The notes under the pieces were generated by a model, which saw only the letters and a program-made list of their open reading frames with translations, did not search any database and was not told the DNA's origin. Both the position numbers and the translations under genes were made by a program. From Pseudomonas izuensis (GTDB lineage Bacteria; Pseudomonadota; Gammaproteobacteria; Pseudomonadales; Pseudomonadaceae), in contig NZ_WTFT01000022.1 of NCBI RefSeq assembly GCF_009861505.1, forward strand, positions 62,001 through 126,000: 64,000 nt of DNA, read 5' to 3'. Below, one piece after another: positions 57,701 through 64,000 of the stretch. How positions within the stretch are numbered: the stretch's first letter is position 1; the number at the start of each line of letters is the position of its first letter.

Positions 57701-59542
57701 TTACTCCGTGCCCGCAGGGTCGGCTTGCAATTTGGTTTCGACCTCTATGGCCGGCTTGGCATCGGGCTTGACCCACCAGGTGGCCGTGCCGATGTCATAT
57801 TTGGGGGAGACCTTCGGGTGGCCGATGTGGTTCCAGTAGGCCACGCGCCAGGTCTTGATGTGCCAGTTGGGAATCACGTAATAGCCCCATTGCAGCACCC
57901 GGTCCAATGCGCGGGCGTGGGCCACCAGACTATTGCGCGAGTCGGCATTGATCAGCTGCTCGACCAACTGGTCGACCACCGGGTCCTTGAGACCCATGGT
58001 ATTACGGCTGCCGGGCTTGTCGGCGGCCGCGGTCATCCAGAACTCACGCTGTTCGTTGCCCGGCGAGTTGGACTGCGGGAAGCTGCCGACCACCATGTCG
58101 AAGTCCCGCGAGCGCACACGGTTGACGTACTGCGAGACGTCGACCCGGCGGATCACCAGCTCGATGCCCAGGTCGCTCAGGTTACGCTTGAACGGTAGCA
58201 GCACCCGTTCGAATTCGGTCTGCGCCAACAAAAATTCGATGCTCACCGGTTTGCCGGTCGTGTCGACCATCTTGTCATCGACGATGCGCCAGCCAGCCTC
58301 TTGCAGTAATTGATAGGCCTTGCGTTGCTGGGTGCGGATCATGCCGCTGCCATCGGTGACCGGGTTCTGGAACGCTTCGCTGAATACTTGCTCGGGAATC
58401 TTGCCGCGGAACGGGTCGAGGATCGCCAGTTGATCCGCGTCCGGCAGGCCGGTGGCGGCCATTTCCGAATTCTCGAAATAACTGCGGGTGCGCGCGTAGG
58501 CGCCGTTGAACAGCTGCTTGTTGGTCCATTCGAAGTCCAGCAGCAGGGTCAGGGCCTGGCGCACGCGCACGTCCTGGAACAGCGGGCGGCGCAGGTTGAA
58601 CACGAAGCCTTGCATGCCGGTGGGGTTGCCGTTGGGAATCTGTTCCTTGATCAAGCGCCCTTCGGTCACCGCCGGGATGTTGTAGGCGTTGGCCCAGTTC
58701 TTCGCGGTCATCTCCAGCCAGTAATCGAACTGCCCGGCCTTGAGGCCTTCCAGTGCCACGGTGTTGTCGCGGTAGTAATCGGTGGTCATCACATCGAAAT
58801 TGTAGAAACCACGGTTGACCGGCAGGTCCTTGCCCCAGTAGTCCTTGACCCGCTCATAGCGCACCGAGCGCCCGGCCTTCACCTGGGTGACCTTGTACGG
58901 ACCGCTGCCCAGCGGAACTTCCAGATTGCCTTTGTTGAAATCCCGGGTGACCCACCAGTGTTTGGGCAACACCGGCAACTGGCCAAGGATCAGCGGCAGT
59001 TCGCGATTGTTGCTGTGCTTGAACTTGAACAGCACCGTGAGCGGGTCTTCGGCGACGACGTCTTCGACGTCGTTGTAGTAGCCGCGGTACATCGGCGCGC
59101 CATCCTTGATCAGGGTCTGGAAGCTGAACACCACGTCTTCGGCACGCACTGGTTGGCCGTCATGGAAGCGGGCTTCGGGCCGCAGGTAGAAGCGTACCCA
59201 ATCATTGTTCGGGGATTTTTCGATCTTGCCGGCGATCAGGCCATATTCGGTGAAGGGCTCATCCAGGCTCTGTCTGGCCAGGGTGTCGTAGATCAGCTCG
59301 ATATCATTGGCCGATACGCCCTTGCTGATGAACGGGTTGAGGCTGTCGAAGCCACCGAAACCGGCCTGGCGGAAGGTGCCGCCCTTGGGCGCGTCCGGGT
59401 TGACGTAATCGAAGTGCTTGAAGTCGGCCGGGTACTTCGGCGGCTCGTTGTACAGGGTCAGGGCATGTTGCGGGGCGGCACAGGCCAGCCCGGCAAATAA
59501 CAGGGCGCTGGCCTGCAGGAGCAGGGCGCTTGCGGGTTTCAT
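57701..59542 (-). CDS. nppA2: Peptide-binding protein, second of two (YejA/NppA2 type)
   Basis: Predicted 613-residue periplasmic binding protein of the dipeptide/nickel (SBP_bac_5) family. Signal peptide MKPASALLLQASALLFAGLACA ends near residue 22 (shown in part: it runs to ...GLACA). Mature part begins HALTLYNEPPKYPADFKHF and includes RPLFQDVRVRQALTLLLDFEW and YVNPDAPKGGTFRQ. The start at 59542 has GGAGAAAG and overlaps the stop of the paralogue as ATGA. It is about 50 percent or so similar by eye to the preceding gene, so the pair arose by duplication. In P. aeruginosa the two are NppA1 and NppA2. Confidence 0.9.
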   Translation of the reverse strand: MKPASALLLQASALLFAGLACAAPQHALTLYNEPPKYPADFKHFDYVNPDAPKGGTFRQAGFGGFDSLNPFISKGVSANDIELIYDTLARQSLDEPFTEYGLIAGKIEKSPNNDWVRFYLRPEARFHDGQPVRAEDVVFSFQTLIKDGAPMYRGYYNDVEDVVAEDPLTVLFKFKHSNNRELPLILGQLPVLPKHWWVTRDFNKGNLEVPLGSGPYKVTQVKAGRSVRYERVKDYWGKDLPVNRGFYNFDVMTTDYYRDNTVALEGLKAGQFDYWLEMTAKNWANAYNIPAVTEGRLIKEQIPNGNPTGMQGFVFNLRRPLFQDVRVRQALTLLLDFEWTNKQLFNGAYARTRSYFENSEMAATGLPDADQLAILDPFRGKIPEQVFSEAFQNPVTDGSGMIRTQQRKAYQLLQEAGWRIVDDKMVDTTGKPVSIEFLLAQTEFERVLLPFKRNLSDLGIELVIRRVDVSQYVNRVRSRDFDMVVGSFPQSNSPGNEQREFWMTAAADKPGSRNTMGLKDPVVDQLVEQLINADSRNSLVAHARALDRVLQWGYYVIPNWHIKTWRVAYWNHIGHPKVSPKYDIGTATWWVKPDAKPAIEVETKLQADPAGTE

Positions 59543-61371
59543 CGATCTTTCTCCGAAGATTTCAACCACCATGCACTCAGGCCCAGGGTGTAGGGCGGCG
59601 TGGTGACGAAGGCGAACCGGTTACGGTAGGCCAGGCGGTGATAATTGAGGTACCAGTTGGGAATGATGTAGTGCTGCCATAACAGCACCCGGTCGAGCGC
59701 CTTGCCGGCGGCGACTTGATCATCGCGGGTCTTGGCCGCCAGCAATTGGTCGAGCAGTTGATCGACTACCGGACTGGCGATGCCGGCGTAGTTCTTGCTG
59801 CCTTTGACCGCGGCCTGGCTGGAATGGAAGTACTGCCATTGTTCCAGGCCAGGGCTGAGGGTTTGATTCAGCGTCATCAAAATCATGTCGAAATCGAACT
59901 GGTCGAGGCGCTGCTTGTATTGGGCGCGGTCGACCGTACGCAGGCTGGCATCGATGCCGATGCTGGCGAGGTTCTCGACGTAGGGCTGGAGGATGCGTTC
60001 CAGATTCGGGTTGACCAGCAGGATTTCCACGCGCAACGGTTGCCCGGCGCCGTTCTGCAAGCGCTGGCCGTTGAGTTTCCAGCCGGCTTCGGCCAGCAGG
60101 CCCAGGGCCTTGCGCAGGGTGTCCCGGGGAATGCCGCGGCCCTGGGTCTGCGGCAGGTTGAATGGCTGCGTGAATAATCTGGCGGGCAACTGCTCGTGCC
60201 AGGGCTTGAGCAACAGCCATTCATGGCCGACCGGCAAACCGGTGGCCGAGAATTCACTGTTGGGGTAGTAACTCAGCGCGCGCTTGTAGGCCCCGCTGAA
60301 CAGCGTGCGGTTGGTCCACTCGAAGTCGAACATCAATCCCAGCGCTTCACGGACTTTGGTGTCGGAAAACGTGGCGCGTCGGCTGTTCATGAACAGCCCC
60401 TGGGTCTGAGTCGGGATCTGATGCTGGATCTGCGCCTTGATCACGTCGCCACGGCGTATCGCCGGGAAGTTGTAGCCGTTGTCCCAGTTCTTCGCCTGAT
60501 GCTCGATATAGATGTCGAACTCGCCGGCCTTGAAGGCTTCGAACGCCACATCGCTGTCGCGGTAAAACTCAACTTCCATGCGGTCGAAATTGTACTTGCC
60601 GCGATTGACCGGCAGGTCTTTGCCCCAGTAATCCTTGACCCGTTCGAACACGATCTGCCGCCCTGGCGTGACCGAAGTAATGCGGTACGGCCCGCTGCCC
60701 AGCGGCGGCTCAAAGGTGGTCGCCTTGAAATCACGACCTTTCCAGTAATGCTGCGGCAGCACCGGCAACTCGCCCAGGCGCAGGATCAGCAATGGATTGC
60801 CGGCACGCTTGAACACGAAACGAATGCGCTGCGGATTGAGGATGTCGACCCGCAACACCTCCTGCAAGTTGGTGCGGTACTGTGGATGGCCTTCCTTGAG
60901 CAGCAAGCGATAGGAGAACGCCACGTCGTAGGCGGTGATCGGGACGCCATCGTGGAAGCGTGCTTCGGGACGCAGGTTGAACACCACCCAGCTACGGTCC
61001 TCGCTGTATTCCACCGATTGGGCGATCAAGCCATAACTGGAGGTCGGCTCATCCCCGGACGGCGCGTACTGACCGGTGCCGACCATCAGCGGTTCATTGA
61101 GCTCGTTGATACCGTATTGCAGGAAGTTCGGCGTGGTAACCGGGCTGGTGCCCTTGAAAGTGTAGGGGTTGAGCGTATCGAACGTGCCAAACGCCATCAC
61201 CCGCAACGTACCGCCCTTGGGCGCTTGCGGGTTGACCCAGTCGAAGTGGGTAAATCTGGCCGGGTACTTGAGCGTGCCGAACTGCGCATAACCATGGCTT
61301 TCGCTGATCGTCGCACTTGCGGTGGAGCTCAAGGCCAGGCTGATCAGGAGCGAGAGGAGGGCAGGCTTCAA
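59539..61371 (-). CDS. nppA1: Peptide-binding protein, first of two (YejA/NppA1 type)
   Basis: Predicted 610-residue periplasmic binding protein, paralogue of the next gene. Mature part shows GTLKYPARFTHFDWVNPQAP, FNLRPEARFHDGVPITAYD and RATFSDTKVREALGLMFDFEW. Start is uncertain: I use TTG at 61371, which gives a signal peptide MKPALLSLLISLALSSTASA mirroring the MKPA start of the paralogue; a CTG at 61389 is possible. Longer in-frame starts run through a REP pair and are not credible. First gene of the five-gene peptide transporter operon, and overlaps nppA2 by 4 nt (ATGA). Confidence 0.85.
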   Translation of the reverse strand: MKPALLSLLISLALSSTASATISESHGYAQFGTLKYPARFTHFDWVNPQAPKGGTLRVMAFGTFDTLNPYTFKGTSPVTTPNFLQYGINELNEPLMVGTGQYAPSGDEPTSSYGLIAQSVEYSEDRSWVVFNLRPEARFHDGVPITAYDVAFSYRLLLKEGHPQYRTNLQEVLRVDILNPQRIRFVFKRAGNPLLILRLGELPVLPQHYWKGRDFKATTFEPPLGSGPYRITSVTPGRQIVFERVKDYWGKDLPVNRGKYNFDRMEVEFYRDSDVAFEAFKAGEFDIYIEHQAKNWDNGYNFPAIRRGDVIKAQIQHQIPTQTQGLFMNSRRATFSDTKVREALGLMFDFEWTNRTLFSGAYKRALSYYPNSEFSATGLPVGHEWLLLKPWHEQLPARLFTQPFNLPQTQGRGIPRDTLRKALGLLAEAGWKLNGQRLQNGAGQPLRVEILLVNPNLERILQPYVENLASIGIDASLRTVDRAQYKQRLDQFDFDMILMTLNQTLSPGLEQWQYFHSSQAAVKGSKNYAGIASPVVDQLLDQLLAAKTRDDQVAAGKALDRVLLWQHYIIPNWYLNYHRLAYRNRFAFVTTPPYTLGLSAWWLKSSEKDR

Positions 61372-61453
61372 GTAATGAATCCGATCCAGGCGGCTTGGGC
61401 TTTGTGGCCCGTACAGTAACAGCTTGTATGGACAGGAAAAAGACGGGGAATTT

Positions 61454-61556
61454 GTAGGAGCTGGCTTGCCAGCGATGGTCGTTAACGAATACGCGTGTTG
61501 ATGGGTTAACCGCGTCGCTCGTGAGTGCTTCGCTGGCAAGCCAGCTCCTACAAGGG
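61454..61556. repeat. REP pair with shared spacer
   Basis: TGTAGGAGCTGGCTTGCCAGCGATGG, spacer beginning TCGTTAACGAATACGCG, then CTTCGCTGGCAAGCCAGCTCCTACAAGG. Lies between nppA1 and mltD. Confidence 0.85.
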
Positions 61557-61575
61557 GGAGGCAAGTCTCCCGGAC

Positions 61576-61608
61576 AAAAAAAGCCCCTGAAAATCAGGGG
61601 CTCTTTTT
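61576..61608 (-). terminator. Intrinsic terminator of mltD
   Basis: Perfect 9-bp stem AGCCCCTGA / TCAGGGGCT with a 3-nt loop, T-run on either strand (seven A at left, five T at right). Read on the minus strand it follows the mltD stop at 61607 directly; it partly overlaps the stop. Confidence 0.88.
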
Positions 61609-63055
61609 AGTGCGGATTCGATACCGTGAGCATCTGACCTGGTTTCAGCGCCTGGCCAACCCGCGGGTTCCAGCGCTTGAGGTGCTGCATTTCTACGTTG
61701 AAGCGCTTGGCTACGATGTACAACGAGTCACCTTGCTGAACCTTGTATTGGGACTGCGGCTTTTTCGACTCGCCCTTGGTTTTGGCGTTGGCCGCGACCA
61801 CGGTATTGATGCGCCCGGCGCTACGTTTGCTGGTGTCCTGCATGACCAGGGTCTGGCCAGGCTTGAGATTTTTGCCGCTCAGCTTGTTCCAGCGTTGCAA
61901 GTCCTTGACGTCGACGTCGTTGGCCTTGGCGATGGACCCGAGGCTGTCGCCACGCTTGACCCGGTAGTTGCGTTTGACACTCGCCACCCGGGTGTCGTCG
62001 GCGCCGTCGAAGACCGGCTTGAGCGATTTCTTGCTGATCAACTCTTCCGGACGCATGGTTTGCAGGCTGGTGGTCAGCAGCTGCGCCTTGGACGTCGGAA
62101 CCAACAAATGCTGGGGACCGTCGATGGTGGTGCGCTGCTTGAAGGCCGGGTTCAGCTGGAACAGTTCGTCTTCGTCGATGTTGGCCACCGCAGCCACCTT
62201 GGACAGGTCCATGCGCTGGTTGATCTCGACGACCTTGAAATACGGTTCGTTGGCGATCGGGTTGAGGTTGACGCCATAGGCTTCCGGCGCCAGTACCACT
62301 TGCGACAGTGCGAGCAACTTCGGCACATAGGCCTGGGTTTCGGCAGGCAGGGGCAGGTTCCAGTAATCGGTCGGCAAGCCCAGCCTTTCATTACGCTCAA
62401 TGGCCCGGCTGACCGTACCTTCACCGGCGTTGTAAGCCGCCAGGGCCAACAGCCAGTCGCCGTTGAACATGTCGTGCAGGCGGGTCAGGTAGTCCATTGC
62501 GGCAGTGGTCGAAGCGGTGATGTCGCGACGGCCATCATAGAAACGGGTCTGACGCAGGTTGAAGTAACGCCCGGTGGACGGGATGAACTGCCACAAGCCA
62601 ACCGCATCGGCCCGGGAATAGGCCATCGGGTTGTAGGCGCTTTCAATCACCGGCAGCAGCGCCAGTTCCAGCGGCATGTTGCGTTCTTCAAGGCGTTCGA
62701 CGATGTAATGAATGTAGAGGCTGCCGCGTTCGCCGGCGTTTTCGAGAAAGGACGGATTGCTGGCGAACCACAGGCGCTGTTGCTCGATGCGCGGGTTGAC
62801 ACCCAGACCGTCCTGCAGCTGGAAGCCCTGGCGCATGCGCTCCCAGACATCCTGCGGAATCTGCGGGCTCGGCTTTTCGCTGAGCCAGATCGGCTTCTGC
62901 TTGGCGCGCGCGGCAATATTCGGAGTGTGCGCCGCATCGGTCTGCGGCACATGGCTGGAACAGCCCGCCAATGTCGCGGACACAGCCACCGCTATGGCTT
63001 GCGCCAGGCGGGTCAAAGCATCCGAATTGATGGCTTTACGAATAGAGGACGACAT
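61607..63055 (-). CDS. mltD: Membrane-bound lytic murein transglycosylase D
   Basis: Predicted 482-residue lipoprotein that cleaves peptidoglycan glycan strands (1,6-anhydromuramic acid products). A lipobox VSATLAGC places it on a membrane after processing at Cys around residue 31. The SLT domain has the catalytic Glu in LPVIESAYNPMAYS and AVGLWQFIPSTGRYF, and AYNAGEGTVSRAIERN. Two C-terminal LysM repeats follow (YRVKRGDSLGSIAKAND; YKVQQGDSLYIVAKRFN) for glycan binding. ATG 63055 starts MSSSIRKAINS; an in-frame start 24 nt upstream is less likely. Confidence 0.93.
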   Translation of the reverse strand: MSSSIRKAINSDALTRLAQAIAVAVSATLAGCSSHVPQTDAAHTPNIAARAKQKPIWLSEKPSPQIPQDVWERMRQGFQLQDGLGVNPRIEQQRLWFASNPSFLENAGERGSLYIHYIVERLEERNMPLELALLPVIESAYNPMAYSRADAVGLWQFIPSTGRYFNLRQTRFYDGRRDITASTTAAMDYLTRLHDMFNGDWLLALAAYNAGEGTVSRAIERNERLGLPTDYWNLPLPAETQAYVPKLLALSQVVLAPEAYGVNLNPIANEPYFKVVEINQRMDLSKVAAVANIDEDELFQLNPAFKQRTTIDGPQHLLVPTSKAQLLTTSLQTMRPEELISKKSLKPVFDGADDTRVASVKRNYRVKRGDSLGSIAKANDVDVKDLQRWNKLSGKNLKPGQTLVMQDTSKRSAGRINTVVAANAKTKGESKKPQSQYKVQQGDSLYIVAKRFNVEMQHLKRWNPRVGQALKPGQMLTVSNPH

Positions 63056-63154
63056 TGGCTGGAAGTAAGTTCCGGGCAAAAATGTCGGGCGATTCTAGAA
63101 AGCGCACCCCTAACGGTCAACCATTCATGGTTTTCGTACCATCGTGCAAGCTGT

Positions 63155-63922
63155 TTAGAACTTGTCTTTCCAAGCCCTCAGCGTCGCAAAAACCATATCG
63201 GGCGCAGAGTTATCGGTGCCGGTCCGTTCGTCCGCTTTTTCTTTAACGGATGTTTCAGCCGCACGCAAAAATGGATTTGTGCGTTTTTCCAGGCCCACCG
63301 TGGACGGCAGCGTGATGATTCCGGCTTCCCGTTGCCGGGTGACGGTGGCCAAGCGTACGAGGGTGTCCGGGTTGCCCGGTTCCACGGCGGCGGCGAAGCG
63401 CAGGTTGCTCAGGGTGTACTCATGGGTGCAGTACACCTGCGTATCTTCGGGAAGCGCGGCAAGGCGTGACAACGAGCTGTACATTTGTTGGGGCGTGCCT
63501 TCGAACAGGCGCCCGCAACCGGCCGCGAACAGGGTATCGCCACAGAACAGCAGGCCGGGGCGATAATAGGCAATATGTCCCAGGGTATGACCCGGCACGG
63601 CGATGATCTCGAAGTCATGGCCCAGCACATGGATGCGATCGTTATCCTTGAGCGCGATGTCTCGCCCCGGGATGCTCTCGCTGGCAGGACCGTAGACGTT
63701 CGCGTCCGTCGCTTTCTTCAACTGTTCGACGCCGCCGACGTGGTCATGGTGATGGTGAGTGATCAGAATATCGCTGAGTACCCAGCCTGGATTTGCCGTG
63801 AGCCAGGCCTGTACGGGCGCGGCATCGCCCGGGTCGACCACCGCGCAGCGCCGGGTACTGGGGTCTTGTAACAACCAGATGTAGTTGTCGGTAAAGGCGG
63901 GCAGGGCACTGATCTGTATCAT
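63155..63922 (-). CDS. gloB: Hydroxyacylglutathione hydrolase (glyoxalase II)
   Basis: Predicted 255-residue metallo-beta-lactamase-fold hydrolase that splits S-lactoylglutathione to glutathione and D-lactate, second step of methylglyoxal detoxification. The dinuclear metal motif is THHHHDHVGG near residue 53, with further ligands VPGHTLGHIAYY, LFCGDTLFAAGCGRLFEG and YCTHEYT. The ATG at 63922 matches the family start MIQISALPAF; the in-frame 63988 start overlaps the divergent gene. Conserved pair with the divergent gene at the window edge. Confidence 0.95.
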   Translation of the reverse strand: MIQISALPAFTDNYIWLLQDPSTRRCAVVDPGDAAPVQAWLTANPGWVLSDILITHHHHDHVGGVEQLKKATDANVYGPASESIPGRDIALKDNDRIHVLGHDFEIIAVPGHTLGHIAYYRPGLLFCGDTLFAAGCGRLFEGTPQQMYSSLSRLAALPEDTQVYCTHEYTLSNLRFAAAVEPGNPDTLVRLATVTRQREAGIITLPSTVGLEKRTNPFLRAAETSVKEKADERTGTDNSAPDMVFATLRAWKDKF

Positions 63923-63987
63923 CGTCGGATTCGCCAAGCGGAAAACAATGGCGCATCTTAGAACTTCCTGGCGCGTTGGAGAATGCA

Positions 63988-64000
63988 ATGACCGATAAAG
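63988..64000 (+). CDS. Start of a gene cut by the window edge (probable methyltransferase)
   Basis: ATG ACC GAT AAA preceded by TTGGAGAATGCA, with GGAGA at good spacing. Only four codons are present. In Pseudomonas a class I SAM-dependent methyltransferase gene usually reads away from gloB at this place; that identity is from context only. Confidence 0.5.

Noticed and set aside
61610..63469. 619-codon reading frame on the + strand
   Set aside because: Shadow of mltD and gloB; no domain features.
1..64000. CRISPR array, tRNA/rRNA genes, insertion sequence or prophage
   Set aside because: No regular direct repeats, no cloverleaf-like sequences and no transposase or phage genes were seen; the repeats found are REP palindromes.

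Overview
The window is chromosomal DNA of a Pseudomonas, most likely of the P. fluorescens group. The evidence is the codon use and GC level, the gene order acnB / DUF1289 / universal stress protein and fabI / npp (yej-type) transporter / mltD / gloB, which matches P. aeruginosa PAO1 and PA14 as I remember them, the ppyR-nnrS pair, and many Pseudomonas-type REP palindromes. No rRNA, tRNA, CRISPR array, insertion sequence or phage gene was seen. Fifty-seven complete protein genes, one gene cut by the right edge, one gene remnant and one doubtful mini-ORF are listed.

Left part (0-8.3 kb, + strand) is one operon-like run: flavin reductase, ribose/xylose-type ABC importer (permease, binding protein, double ATPase), short-chain dehydrogenase, luciferase-like FMN monooxygenase, and a transketolase split into two subunits, closed by a strong terminator. 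It reads as a catabolic route for an unidentified sugar-like compound in which an oxygenase step precedes a C2-transfer step. Next come an epimerase-like reductase, a divergent LysR regulator and another SDR (8.4-11.3 kb).

The region 11.4-24.6 kb is the most interesting. Six promoters carry the same sequence, ATATCGTATAC or a close variant, three of them beside or just upstream of the gene for a GntR/FCD regulator (14413-15090) and its neighbours. They control a tautomerase / ornithine-cyclodeaminase-like reductase / proline-racemase-family operon, the regulator itself, a FAD amino-acid oxidase-like enzyme, an operon for an N,N-dimethylformamidase-like protein, an Ldh2/DpkA-type imine reductase and an acetyltransferase, a second racemase-family enzyme with the Cys/Thr pair of trans-3-hydroxyproline dehydratases, and an amino-acid ABC importer. 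A trifunctional PutA (24.8-28.7 kb) follows. Together they suggest uptake and breakdown of a cyclic imino acid or N-acylated derivative, through proline or pyrroline carboxylate, to glutamate. The true substrate is unknown.

From 29 kb the content is mostly core: HAAAP amino-acid transporter, SulP transporter, aconitase B with a possible structured leader, DUF1289 protein, universal stress protein, MiaE, GFA protein, an ada / PEP-mutase-like / alkA DNA-repair cluster, exporters around a MocR regulator, an AraC regulator, VOC proteins, ppyR-nnrS behind three GT-N7-AC boxes and a sigma-54-like promoter (a nitric-oxide response layout), a three-gene isoquinoline-oxidoreductase-type molybdoenzyme with cytochrome c, a degenerate GGDEF protein, fabI, the five-gene npp peptide transporter, mltD and gloB. 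About ten REP or REP-pair elements lie between 32 and 62 kb, whereas I found none in the first 32 kb. This suggests that the left half is an accessory insertion relative to the right half.
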